Source: Candidatus Obscuribacterales bacterium
Lineage (GTDB): Bacteria > Cyanobacteriota > Vampirovibrionia > Obscuribacterales > Obscuribacteraceae
DNA: 64,000 nucleotides
Direction of reading: 5' to 3'
Assembly (NCBI GenBank): GCA_031292355.1
Contig: JARLHI010000060.1
Span: 1 to 64,000 of the forward strand
Shown: positions 53,491-61,708 of the stretch, in pieces
Layout of the letters: each line of letters opens with the position of its first letter
Numbering within the stretch: the first letter of the stretch is position 1
The notes under the pieces: generated by a model
Databases searched by the model: none
What the model saw: the letters and a program-made list of their open reading frames with translations, nothing else
What the model was told of the DNA's origin: nothing
Made by a program: the position numbers and the translations under genes

Positions 53491-55422
53491 ATGTTTCTAA
53501 ACAACAAGTGTTTCTCACTGCTGTCATTGAGTTTCACGGTGGCCATTACCGCGTCTGTTTCCGGAAGTGGGCTGCCATCTTCAGCTCAAGTGCCAGGAGT
53601 ACCAGGCACACAATCTTCTGCGTCTGCGACAACGGCTACGACAACAAGCGCCCCTCAAACCAAGCTCATTAGTGGACACGTGAAAACGGACATGGCCGTT
53701 GCTGAAAAATTATTGTCCCAAGGAAAATGGGCTGACGCTGAGGGTTTATGTCGCGATGCGCTTGTTTCAAATCCACAAGACGTTCAAGCAACGCTCGGTC
53801 TGGGACTGGCTCAAGCAAACGAATTCAAGCTCGATGCAGCTGATGCTCTATTTGATCGCGTACTAGCTATTGATCCGAACAACCCGAATGCCTATGCCGG
53901 CAAAGCAACAGTAATGTTGAATCGACTGCAATCTTCGAATAATACAGTTCGCTCGCAAAAAGACTCTGCTTTGAAGGCCGCGCAAGATTATGCCACCAAA
54001 GCATGCACGCTTGGACCGGCTAATGCTGAAGCGCATTTGGCTCTTGGAATGGTTTTGAAAGAACAAGGTTCACTCGACCAGGCAGCTTCCGAACTGGCTA
54101 CGGCTGTTCGATTTGATCCAGATCTGTCATATGGTTATTCATCATTAGGTAGCATCAAACTCGACCAGAAAAGTCTGGTTGAAGCGTCAGAGAATTTCAA
54201 AAGAGCGATCGCTCTCAATTCCGGTAATTCTAGTGCACACTTCGGCCTTGGTGCCGCTTTGCTCAAGCAAGGACAGTTAGATGAAGCCATTAAGGAGCTG
54301 AATACATCGTTGTATCAATTTCCTAATAGCTGGCCGGTTAGAATGGCTTTAGGTCAGGCTTATCAGCAACAAGGCAATGTAGTCGCCGCCCTGCAACAAT
54401 ATCAATTATCAACACTGATCAAGCCAGAAAATTCTGGTCCGTATCTGGCGATGGCAGATATTCATCAAACTCGTGGTGACTTTGAACTGGCCATGGCTGA
54501 TTTGCGTTCAGGACTTGAACAATCTCCTTACGACCTCAATTTACGTGAGCGAATTGCAGATATCAATTTGCAATTAGAACGACCAGACCAGGCAATTGAA
54601 GGCTATCGCACGATTTTGTCTATGAGTGCAAACGACAATAATGCCATCAAAGGACTGAGCCAAGCATTATTCTTGAAAGCACAGAAAGCCACTGTTGGTG
54701 CCATGTTGCAATCGAACGATTACGACACAGCCAACAAGGCATTGGCGGAAGCTGTGAAATTGAATCCCAATGACATGGAATTGCGTCTGGCTCAAGCTAA
54801 GTTGAATTCACTTTCTGGTGCAGTCGTCGATCCAACTAAAATTGTTGCACCAACAACAGATGGTGACAGAGTCGCATATGCGCAGGCTTTGATGAGCGCA
54901 GGAAGCTTCAAGGCAGCAAACGATCAGCTCACACAAGTATTGAACAATCAATCTGATCCCAAGCAAATTCTTGCGCTAGGCGATATTGCCGTAATGATCA
55001 AATCGCTTGATTGTGCTGATGCCGCTTACAAAAAAGCGCAGTCGTTGAACGCATCGCCGGACCGCGTGCAGCGCGGTCTCAAGCAGGTGGCTCAACTTCG
55101 TGTAACTGCTGTTGAATCGCTAAAGATAGCAAATGAGCTGGCTAAAAAAAAGCAATGGGACGGAGCCATAGCCAAATACAGAGAAGTCCTAAGCAATAAT
55201 CCTGTGTTGCCGGATGCGAGATTCGGTCTAGCTGAAGCGCTAGAAGACGGTCCAAAAGACTCTGTAGCGACTCTGAGCGAATCAGCGCAGCAATACCAGG
55301 TCTATTTGACCCTGGCTAATGATTTGACCTCTAAGGACCGCGAGAAGCTCACCGAATTAATTGAGAAACTCAATGACAAAGTGGCTAAGCTGAAGCAGAA
55401 AGAAGACCACGACAAAATGTAG
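53491..55422 (+). CDS. Exported tetratricopeptide-repeat protein
   Basis: 643 residues from ATG 53491 (GGAG 6 nt upstream). Signal peptide about 1-33, a Thr/Ala/Pro linker, then about ten TPR units from residue 65: AEKLLSQGKWADAEGLCRDAL, AHLALGMVLKEQGSLDQAASELATA, AHFGLGAALLKQGQLDEAIKEL and further copies to about 610, ending in a charged helix (KLTELIEKLNDKVAKLKQ). TPR arrays bind proteins; in the periplasm they scaffold secretion or glycan export complexes. Position after a glycan cluster fits but does not prove such a role. Confidence 0.88.
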   Translation: MFLNNKCFSLLSLSFTVAITASVSGSGLPSSAQVPGVPGTQSSASATTATTTSAPQTKLISGHVKTDMAVAEKLLSQGKWADAEGLCRDALVSNPQDVQATLGLGLAQANEFKLDAADALFDRVLAIDPNNPNAYAGKATVMLNRLQSSNNTVRSQKDSALKAAQDYATKACTLGPANAEAHLALGMVLKEQGSLDQAASELATAVRFDPDLSYGYSSLGSIKLDQKSLVEASENFKRAIALNSGNSSAHFGLGAALLKQGQLDEAIKELNTSLYQFPNSWPVRMALGQAYQQQGNVVAALQQYQLSTLIKPENSGPYLAMADIHQTRGDFELAMADLRSGLEQSPYDLNLRERIADINLQLERPDQAIEGYRTILSMSANDNNAIKGLSQALFLKAQKATVGAMLQSNDYDTANKALAEAVKLNPNDMELRLAQAKLNSLSGAVVDPTKIVAPTTDGDRVAYAQALMSAGSFKAANDQLTQVLNNQSDPKQILALGDIAVMIKSLDCADAAYKKAQSLNASPDRVQRGLKQVAQLRVTAVESLKIANELAKKKQWDGAIAKYREVLSNNPVLPDARFGLAEALEDGPKDSVATLSESAQQYQVYLTLANDLTSKDREKLTELIEKLNDKVAKLKQKEDHDKM

Positions 55423-55690
55423 AAGTGAATTTGTTCTGCATGCGCCGTACTTTGGCAGATTTGGAATGTCCAAACCTTCGGTTTGCGAGGCATTGATTTG
55501 AGGTCCTGTGGTCTTCGTTTTGCAGGCATTGCCGCATGGCGGGACCACACGATTCTTAAAGAAGACTGGGAAAACTGCTAAAATTTGTCGTATGCAAATC
55601 TCATCTAAAAAATAAGGTCGATTTCACACGCGTTTTTTTCGCTATCGCATTGGCGAACTTGGCTTGCCCTAGTTTGCCACCGATCAAGCA
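55423..55690. other. Intergenic region with short hairpins
   Basis: No convincing gene. CAAACC/GGTTTG (55471-55485) is a 6-bp hairpin with no T tract. GTGGTC and GACCAC arms lie near 55507 and 55543. GGCATTG occurs twice about 37 bp apart. Weakly coding overall. Confidence 0.4.
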
Positions 55691-56020
55691 GTGATGATTG
55701 CTTTTGCCGACGCCGCTCTTTACGCGGGTCAGGAAAAGCAATATCCAAACGAGGCGTCAGCCCAAGAGGGGAGCGCGCAGAGCGTTCAGCAGATAGAGGC
55801 AATTATAGCCAAGCTAAATCAGCCTGAGCAGCTCGTGGAGCTGATAATTAAGTGCAATGCTAAAACGGCGCAAATTCCGTCTAGTTCAAAGTACCAGCCT
55901 TACTACAACTATTTCATGTTCGTCCAAGAATTTGCCATAAGCAAGCTCGCTTGCTGTCCATTGGCGTGCTTCCCTAATTTAGACCTAGATCTAATTGCGT
56001 ATTTGCGCAATTTGTTATAA
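55691..56020 (+). CDS. Small protein of unknown function
   Basis: 109 residues, GTG 55691 or ATG 55694, without a clear SD. Helical, Gln/Ala-rich in the first half (QSVQQIEAIIAKLNQPEQLVE); C-terminal half has three Cys and hydrophobic residues (SKLACCPLACFP). No family. Lies in a poorly coding stretch; may be real or a remnant. Confidence 0.4.
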   Translation: MMIAFADAALYAGQEKQYPNEASAQEGSAQSVQQIEAIIAKLNQPEQLVELIIKCNAKTAQIPSSSKYQPYYNYFMFVQEFAISKLACCPLACFPNLDLDLIAYLRNLL

Positions 56021-56119
56021 GATCCTGTTGTCTGGGAACTTGGATTTAGACCTATCGCAACGACAATTGTCGGTGCGGAAATTATCTACAACCTTGTGCA
56101 AAAGTGAAAGCATTTAGAT

Positions 56120-56314
56120 ATGAGAAATGAAGTGGATATGAAAAACAAATTCGAAGATCGTGAGCTAACGGAGTTAGAAACTGGCTTATCTTGGGTGGAA
56201 GAAGTAATAACTGCAATTTGTGTCATCGAGAATTATTCATCACCGTTTATTAGTTGGCAGGATGAAGATAATGGCTTATTTCAGGCACTCTCGATGCGTT
56301 CAAGTGATGGGTAA
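56120..56314 (+). CDS. Small hypothetical protein, possibly a broken gene
   Basis: 64 residues, acidic helical start (FEDRELTELETGLSWVEEVITAI). It ends at TAA 56312-56314, while another frame overlapping its end (open about 56220-56441; MGKRVSKLFSHHELRSCFHDP) continues with protein-like sequence. A frameshift splitting one gene of about 105 codons would explain both. Weak evidence. Confidence 0.3.
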   Translation: MRNEVDMKNKFEDRELTELETGLSWVEEVITAICVIENYSSPFISWQDEDNGLFQALSMRSSDG

Positions 56315-56504
56315 ACGCGTATCTAAGTTATTCAGTCATCATGAACTTAGATCCTGCTTTCACGACCCTGATGTTCAAGTGCTATTGAAAGGTCGGTTGG
56401 TGCACCTGTTGAATTATTTGTACTGTTCGAAAAAACATTAAAATGAGTTTTTACCAAAGCGAATACCTAAGCAAACGAATGTCAGATCTAGACATTATTA
56501 GGTC

Positions 56505-56897
56505 TTACCGTTTTGTCGGCGATTGGCTCGGATATAGTTGGCTTAAAGCTTCTTGCGTTTCGACAAGTTGATTACTGAAAATTTTCTTTGCTACGTCTAG
56601 CAGTTTAAAAATAGTTGGATCCACGCAGGAATAGTAGATATTGTTTCCTTGCCTTCTGGTGACAACTATTTTTTGCGCTTTCAGAACAGAAAGTTGCTGA
56701 GAGACATTTGGAAATTCCAAGTTCAGCTGCTGTTTTAGGTCTGAGACCGTTTGTTCGCCGGCGCGCAGTTCGTCCAAAATTCGGATGCGAATTGGATGCG
56801 CAAGAGCCTTAAAGAACTCGGATTTGAATTCGACCAGCCTCTCGACGCTCACCGCAAGAGGTATGACTTTTTTAGTTCGTGATCTATTTGGCGACAT
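56505..56897 (-). CDS. ArsR-family transcriptional regulator
   Basis: 130 residues from ATG 56897 (a TTG at 56906 is also in frame). Winged helix-turn-helix at about 25-100: FFKALAHPIRIRILDELRAGEQTVSDL, the recognition helix PNVSQQLSVLK, and the wing RRQGNNIYYSC. No CxC metal-binding motif in helix 3, so the ligand is not the classic metal; it may sense something else. A fair promoter (TTGCGC-16-TATACT) precedes it. Confidence 0.88.
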   Translation of the reverse strand: MSPNRSRTKKVIPLAVSVERLVEFKSEFFKALAHPIRIRILDELRAGEQTVSDLKQQLNLEFPNVSQQLSVLKAQKIVVTRRQGNNIYYSCVDPTIFKLLDVAKKIFSNQLVETQEALSQLYPSQSPTKR

Positions 56898-56925
56898 GAG
56901 GCTCAACAGTCCAGGGATGAACCAC

Positions 56926-56953
56926 AGTATATACCAGTTGAAAGCGAGCGCAA
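56926..56953 (-). promoter_or_regulatory. Promoter of the ArsR-family gene
   Basis: On the minus strand, TTGCGC (56948-56953) and TATACT (56926-56931) are spaced by 16 nt. Transcription would start near 56919, about 22 nt before ATG 56897. Confidence 0.45.
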
Positions 56954-57117
56954 GGGTGCAAATATGCTTCTACGCGATAGTTCAGAATGCTCGCATCATT
57001 TGCAATAAGCAATTTGCTTTTGGTGTTATTTGTGGTTTGTAATCCTATCTCAGATCTAAGTTGCACTAAGTTGCGTAAATGGAAGTGGTGGAGTTGTTGT
57101 CTGGTATTTCGTAGTCC

Positions 57118-57405
57118 TTAGTCGTTTGTTCGGCTTTTTAAAAGGCATGTACGACAATACACCGGTCTAATGCCTTTAGGCTTAAATGGCACGCCAGTTA
57201 TGAACCCGCAACCATCGCAATCTATTTGAGTAAACCGTGCAGAATCTACACCATTTCTTTCCATCTTTGCTCTCATTCTGCAATTTGAGCAGCGCTTGGG
57301 TTCACTTGATAATTCCCTAGCGGCAAAAAACTTTTGCTCTTCTGATGAAAATACAAACATCAGCCTACAAGCGATACAGAAGAGTTCTTTGTCTTGATAA
57401 ATCAT
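57118..57405 (-). CDS. Four-CxxC zinc-ribbon protein
   Basis: 95 residues with four CxxC pairs (Cys10/13, Cys39/42, Cys63/66, Cys84/87), enough for two zinc ribbons. The opening MIYQDKELFCIACRLMFVF...EQ.FF matches the small CxxCxxx...EQ zinc-ribbon family found in cyanobacteria and others; the second ribbon ends with RPVYCR.C. I set the start at ATG 57405 by family resemblance; TTG 57432 is open but overlaps the RRM gene. It lies 17 bp after the RRM stop, in the same direction. Likely nucleic-acid or ribosome related (inference). Confidence 0.8.
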   Translation of the reverse strand: MIYQDKELFCIACRLMFVFSSEEQKFFAARELSSEPKRCSNCRMRAKMERNGVDSARFTQIDCDGCGFITGVPFKPKGIRPVYCRTCLLKSRTND

Positions 57406-57422
57406 GCAATGAATATGACTGC

Positions 57423-57692
57423 CTAACTCCAAATGAAAGGAAAAAGCGACGAACGTTGGGGCTCGCTCCTTTTTAAACTTACACTTAACAGCCGTCCTCT
57501 AAATTCAGATTTGTCCAGAGCTGCGACAGCTTCAGCATTTTTCTTTTGTTGGGCCATGCTTATAAACGCGAATCCCATTGCCTTGCCTACTTTATCTTTC
57601 GGAATCAAGATTTTCGATACTTTTCCGACCGTGCTAAAAATTGCCAATAGTTCTTCTTCTTGTACATCAGTTGGTAAGTTACCTATTAACAC
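57423..57692 (-). CDS. RRM-domain RNA-binding protein
   Basis: 89 residues forming one RNA-recognition motif: RNP2 VLIGNLP at the start, RNP1 GKAMGFAFISM in the middle (aromatic at two of the key positions), RGRLLSVS near the end, like cyanobacterial Rbp proteins. No Gly-rich tail. I chose GTG 57692 because GGAGG lies 4 nt upstream and Rbp proteins begin right before RNP2; TTG 57719 would add 9 residues. Followed by a zinc-ribbon gene rather than rpsU. RNA chaperone or mRNA localisation roles are known for cyanobacterial relatives. Confidence 0.85.
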   Translation of the reverse strand: MLIGNLPTDVQEEELLAIFSTVGKVSKILIPKDKVGKAMGFAFISMAQQKKNAEAVAALDKSEFRGRLLSVSLKRSEPQRSSLFPFIWS

Positions 57693-57703
57693 GCTGCCTC
57701 CAT

Positions 57704-57719
57704 TTGCGCAATTGCGCAA
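57704..57719 (-). promoter_or_regulatory. Two tandem 8-bp palindromes in the RRM leader
   Basis: TTGCGCAA occurs at 57704-57711 and directly again at 57712-57719; together they make a 16-bp palindrome. They fall just after the predicted transcription start and just before the SD of the RRM gene, a good place for a repressor or for autoregulation by RNA binding. Confidence 0.5.
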
Positions 57720-57730
57720 TTACCACTTCA

Positions 57731-57739
57731 AGTATAACA
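57731..57739 (-). promoter_or_regulatory. Extended -10 promoter of the RRM gene
   Basis: On the minus strand TGTTATACT gives an extended -10 (TGn plus TATACT, 57731-57736). The -35 (TTTAGG, 57753-57758) is poor. Start predicted near 57724. Confidence 0.4.
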
Positions 57740-57915
57740 CAATTATTTGAAGCCTAAAAACCTTTGCCGCAGCCCAGGCGCTTGTTGAAGGAACCCAATG
57801 GAACAGTCAGGTTATTGAAAATACCTGCGGTTTGGCTTCAGTGGTGCCAACTATATAATCTGATTGGTCATGCAACATAAAAATTCAACATCAGTCATAT
57901 GGTGTCTAGTAATCG

Positions 57916-58344
57916 TTAAGGCAATAAAAACAGAGCTTTCTTTTCGCCCGGAAGAGTGAAGTCAAATCCGCATGATTGGAAAAACTCTTCGTTGCTAGAT
58001 ATTGCCATTACTTCCATTATGTTTTCGTTTTTAGCCAGAGCCACACAGGCCGCGACAAGTTTTTTACCAATGCCGAGACCTTGTGCTTCAGCAGATACAG
58101 CCAAGCTTCTGACTTCACATAGTTTTTTTGAATAAATTTCCAGCACCACGCAACCGAGGATCTTTTCCTCTACTTCTGCGACAAAATATGTGTCAATCAA
58201 GTCGCTTAATTCAGTTACTGTGCGTGGCAGAATTTTTCCGTCAGCGACGTAAGGTGCAATGACAGAAAGAATGGCTTGCACATCATCATGCGATGCTCTT
58301 CTGATCAGAACAGGTTTTTGGTTCGATTCTTTTGCCACTTTCAA
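57916..58344 (-). CDS. GNAT acetyltransferase, ArgA-like
   Basis: 142 residues of GNAT fold: LIRRASHDDVQAILSVIAPYVADGKILPR, EVRSLAVSAEAQGLGIGKKLVAACVALA with the acetyl-CoA loop, and FFQSCGFDF. The order ILPRT...L and EVRSLAV is that of N-acetylglutamate synthase C-domains (ArgA/NAGS), the first step of arginine synthesis, but related GNATs with other substrates look similar, and the end is about 10 residues shorter than usual. Monocistronic. Confidence 0.82.
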   Translation of the reverse strand: MKVAKESNQKPVLIRRASHDDVQAILSVIAPYVADGKILPRTVTELSDLIDTYFVAEVEEKILGCVVLEIYSKKLCEVRSLAVSAEAQGLGIGKKLVAACVALAKNENIMEVMAISSNEEFFQSCGFDFTLPGEKKALFLLP

Positions 58345-58474
58345 ATTTCCTTTTAACGTCGATGGTTATATTGTCGCACGCCAAATTGAAGCTCCACTCG
58401 CCGATTCTATTTAAGATTGCGAGTCTGAAGTGAAGTTTCACTGTTGCCATCATCCGACATGATAAAGTTAAGTC

Positions 58475-59314
58475 ATGAATATATTCTATATACTCGACTC
58501 CGTGACGATTGCTATTGCCGTGCCCACTATGATTTTGTGGGGTTTGCTAGTCGTTGCTGCCCGCGAAAAATGCTGTTATCCATGGCCAGCGCAACCTGCG
58601 ATTCCTGCTATTTGTGTAGACCAGAGCCAACCCAGGATCGAACACGCCGATGCAGTGTCGGTCAGAAACATGACGACATTGCAGAGTGTTCGTTCGGAAA
58701 TCTTGACCTATCTTCTGTGTACTGCTTCTGGCAGCGGCATCTTCATCTGGTGCAATTCCCATTTATTCTGGCAAGTTCGCATGCCGCTGAACGATCTTCA
58801 TATTATGATTCCGGCATTTACCAATATGTGCATCAGTGTGTCTCTTGCTCTACCGGTTCTCTGGTGTCGGCAATTAAGGCTGTTTTGCCATGGCAGGCAA
58901 GACGACGCGAAATCCATCATATGCAGCAGTCAATTTATCCTCAGCATAAGCACTTTATTCTTCGCCATATTGCTGACGCTGCCGATTATTCAGTTATTAG
59001 GAATCGGTCTCGGGTTGTCTTCTGAAAGCGTTCGTGCCATGCGGGATGTGCTCAGATTGTTTGTTGCTTTCTCTACCATACCAACCAGTATTGCTGGCGT
59101 TGCAATCGCAATGTCTGGAGACATGGTGCGGCGACGGAAGATTAAGACAGCTTTAGACTTTCTTCGGTCTCATGATGTTACAGCGTTAGATGCAAAAACG
59201 GTTGACGAATTACATTACCTCATTGAAGTGGCTCTAAAAGACAAGAAAATTGATAGCGCTGATCGGATTTCTATGCATCTTTTGAGACGCGTCGAAAATA
59301 GCCTGGAGATATAG
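58475..59314 (+). CDS. Membrane protein of unknown function
   Basis: 279 residues with about six hydrophobic segments: 5-28, 78-95, 109-127, 145-168 and 187-206 among them, then a basic, soluble C-terminal helix region (about 215-279; RRRKIKTALDFL, SADRISMHLLRR). No family recognised. A second frame open at 58444-59025 is most likely a shadow. No SD better than TTAAG is seen. Converges on the gene at 59342, with a 6-bp hairpin AGAATC/GATTCT at 59313-59328 between them. Confidence 0.55.
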   Translation: MNIFYILDSVTIAIAVPTMILWGLLVVAAREKCCYPWPAQPAIPAICVDQSQPRIEHADAVSVRNMTTLQSVRSEILTYLLCTASGSGIFIWCNSHLFWQVRMPLNDLHIMIPAFTNMCISVSLALPVLWCRQLRLFCHGRQDDAKSIICSSQFILSISTLFFAILLTLPIIQLLGIGLGLSSESVRAMRDVLRLFVAFSTIPTSIAGVAIAMSGDMVRRRKIKTALDFLRSHDVTALDAKTVDELHYLIEVALKDKKIDSADRISMHLLRRVENSLEI

Positions 59315-59341
59315 AATCTTTCGATTCTCAGTAGATTGCCT

Positions 59342-59965
59342 TCAGGCTTGGAACCAGCAGAGATGGGTGAGTACTTCGGCGACTGAGTCGATTACCAACG
59401 CATCATCGTCGACGCTAAGATATAGCAGTTCATCGCTTACTTTCTTCATCGCAGTTAAACCGACTTTTGCCAGTTTTACTGCATTGATAAACACTGAAAA
59501 GCTGTCGATAAAAAACTGCTGCTCTGGATGCAAACGTGTCACTGGTAGTGGTACATACCTGATGGGGGTATCACTAAACATCATAGCGAGTTCGTCGGCT
59601 AAAGCCGTGCTTTGTGTCATAACGCCGTCGAGAATTGGCAACCATTCCTGCAACGTTGAGCGATTTGGCATGTTTGACTCGGTCAGTAAGCCAATAAGCA
59701 GAAAAGCTCGTGTGGTTTTTTGACTATATTTGAACGTTTGCTGTACAAGTCTGCATTGATCGAGAGCGAAATCTGAGTCTAACTCAAATAAGTAAATAAC
59801 CGACGACGAGAAACTGCGTTCCGATTTCGGAACCATCAATGGTGGCTGCGCGCTTTCTAGCACTTGCCACTCGATTTCGTACAGTTTTGATAGAGCGCTG
59901 CTGGCTTTTTTTCGTTGTTCAAACTTCTCGGCTGTCGTTGACCAAATAATAGTCTGCGGCATCAC
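59342..59965 (-). CDS. Protein of unknown function, end of glycan operon
   Basis: 207 residues, no signal peptide or membrane segment. A Rossmann-like hydrophobic strand pair appears (VIYLFELDSDF, AFLLIGLL), but no motif is clear. It starts with a four-base ATGA overlap with the preceding GT4-N gene (59962-59965), so it is translationally coupled and probably a partner of it. Confidence 0.62.
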   Translation of the reverse strand: MMPQTIIWSTTAEKFEQRKKASSALSKLYEIEWQVLESAQPPLMVPKSERSFSSSVIYLFELDSDFALDQCRLVQQTFKYSQKTTRAFLLIGLLTESNMPNRSTLQEWLPILDGVMTQSTALADELAMMFSDTPIRYVPLPVTRLHPEQQFFIDSFSVFINAVKLAKVGLTAMKKVSDELLYLSVDDDALVIDSVAEVLTHLCWFQA

Positions 59966-60654
59966 TCAATCTCCAGCGTTCTGGTGAGATACCTCGAGAT
60001 CGGCTCCCACGGTAAGCGAGCTAAGTATTCATCAGTTTTTTCGAATGCAGGAATTAAAAGATTTTGCAAATGCGGTGCCTCTTCCACGTCCGAATCTGCA
60101 GTTAATTTACTCAGCGCGCTTTTAAGCAGGTTAGTCAGGTTGGAGAATTCCGCCTCGCTTTCTCGGTCTTTGCTGTCATTGCTTCTTAAAAGAGCATTGT
60201 GACAGTAGATCAATCTCTTACACTCCGACAAATAAGAGTTTTCAATCTTTACAAGCAGATCTTGAATCACAGTTAGGCGGTGGGGAGTTTGCTCGGCGTC
60301 TACTATTTCTGAAGCTGGCGCTTCGGCTAGAGCCGCTTCGAAACGTTGTCTGGCGATGTTTTCGGTCGTGTCCGTAATCCAGGCATACTTATTGTGGTGC
60401 TGCACGATCGCTGTTGGAAAATCAACTGCTACCACCGCGTCTGAGTTCATTACTTTGAGTAGACGTAAACTCAAAATGCTTTGCATCAATGCGTCGCCAT
60501 TGCGCCAGTCCACTGGTACTTTTATTACATAGGAGTCGTGCCCCATTTGTTGTAAACGAAGGCATAACTCTTCAGCGAGGCGTTGCTGAGGCGTTGATTC
60601 AAAAGGATTGCAATCCGTGATCACAGCAATTTTGTCTTTGATTAGTATGCTCAT
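59962..60654 (-). CDS. GT4 N-terminal-domain-like protein without donor-binding half
   Basis: 230 residues. Residues about 8-95 line up with the acceptor-binding N-domain of the GT4 gene next to it: LAEELCLRLQQMGHDSYVIKVPVDW versus LAAELTERGHEVDILTLPFW, then LSLRLLKVMNSDAVVAVDFPT..VQHHNKYAW versus LALRLINVQKRADRLICIRTPS..LEHENKVAW. The C-terminal nucleotide-sugar domain with its EX7E motif is absent; instead about 120 residues of charged helix follow. It is likely a non-catalytic paralogue or partner of the GT. 15 bp after the GT4 stop. Confidence 0.72.
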   Translation of the reverse strand: MSILIKDKIAVITDCNPFESTPQQRLAEELCLRLQQMGHDSYVIKVPVDWRNGDALMQSILSLRLLKVMNSDAVVAVDFPTAIVQHHNKYAWITDTTENIARQRFEAALAEAPASEIVDAEQTPHRLTVIQDLLVKIENSYLSECKRLIYCHNALLRSNDSKDRESEAEFSNLTNLLKSALSKLTADSDVEEAPHLQNLLIPAFEKTDEYLARLPWEPISRYLTRTLEIE

Positions 60655-60669
60655 CTTATCTAACCGCCA

Positions 60670-61707
60670 TCACGAGACTAATTGTTCGCATACATAATCC
60701 CAGGAGATATTCATAGCTTGCATACGAGCTAATCCGGCTTGTCCCATTTTTGCAGCTGCCGCACGGTCAGCGGCAAGCGCATCGATGGCAACTGCAATGG
60801 CTTCAGGCGTCGGTGCGCAAATGAAGCCGTTTACACCGTCCTCCATAATTTCCATAGTGCCACCAGAATCAGTGCACGTGATTACTGGTTTCAGAGATTG
60901 AAAGCTTTCAAGTGTGGGATATCCGTATGAGTCTTCATCCAGTGGAATGTAGAGACTGCCGAGGGCGTCAGCAAATAAATCGATTTTCTCTTCATCAGAA
61001 ATCCAATTGCCTCTGATCTCCACCCGACCGTTCAATTTGAGGCGCTTAACTAGTTCTTGCAACTCTATAAGAGCTTGAGGCTCGTCTGGGCTTCCAGCGA
61101 TCACCAGTCGGGTATCGCTTTTAACAAATTGCATACTCTCGACTGCGAGCATTTGCCGTTTTGGTGTAGCTATTCGGCTGGCGTAGAAAATATAGTCACC
61201 GTAGTTTTTGCAATGAAATCTTTCTGCATAGCGTAAGGGCGGATAGAGTACCGTTGAATCAAGCTGATTGAATTTGCTCAGACGTTTTGATACCACTTGC
61301 GAATTTGTGAAAAGTTTTTTTACTTCGCGCAAAGAACGATTGTCTGCTGTCTTTATGCTGGCGAGAACCTTCAAGCCCTCCTTGGAGTTCGGAATGTCCT
61401 GAAAAGGAGTTCCCCAGAGGTCATAGGCGCCGCGATGGTGATGAATGAACCATGCCACTTTGTTTTCGTGTTCGAGCAAATAGCTTGGCGTGCGAATACA
61501 TATAAGTCGGTCTGCACGTTTTTGTACATTAATTAGACGCAATGCCAGCATCTGCTCCACCATCTCGTCCCAAACCGACCAGAAAGGCAAGGTCAGGATG
61601 TCTACTTCGTGTCCGCGCTCGGTGAGCTCGGCTGCGAGATCTTCGACAATCATTGTGCCACCACCGCGAATGAACGGCACATGAGTGCTGGCAACGAGTA
61701 TCTTCAA
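60670..61707 (-). CDS. Glycosyltransferase family 4
   Basis: 345 residues with GT-B fold: N-domain start ILVASTHVPFIRGGG.MIVEDLAAEL, linker region LYPPLRYAERF, and donor domain with FYASRIATPKRQ, LVIAGSPDEP and the E-x7-E stretch EDSYGYPTLESF, ending in GVNGFIC. Transfers a sugar onto a growing glycan in the cytoplasm. ATG 61707 immediately precedes (in the operon) after the DegT stop at 61709. Paralogous to the next gene down the operon. Confidence 0.92.
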   Translation of the reverse strand: MKILVASTHVPFIRGGGTMIVEDLAAELTERGHEVDILTLPFWSVWDEMVEQMLALRLINVQKRADRLICIRTPSYLLEHENKVAWFIHHHRGAYDLWGTPFQDIPNSKEGLKVLASIKTADNRSLREVKKLFTNSQVVSKRLSKFNQLDSTVLYPPLRYAERFHCKNYGDYIFYASRIATPKRQMLAVESMQFVKSDTRLVIAGSPDEPQALIELQELVKRLKLNGRVEIRGNWISDEEKIDLFADALGSLYIPLDEDSYGYPTLESFQSLKPVITCTDSGGTMEIMEDGVNGFICAPTPEAIAVAIDALAADRAAAAKMGQAGLARMQAMNISWDYVCEQLVS

Positions 61708-61708
61708 A

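Noticed and set aside
51906..54212. HIP1 octamers (GCGATCGC) as a cyanobacterial mark
   Set aside because: Only about two copies were noticed (near 51908 and 54205), roughly what chance gives in 64 kb.
58444..59025. 193-codon plus-strand frame overlapping the membrane protein
   Set aside because: Cys/His/Arg-rich and irregular; the overlapping frame at 58475 is longer with clean membrane segments.
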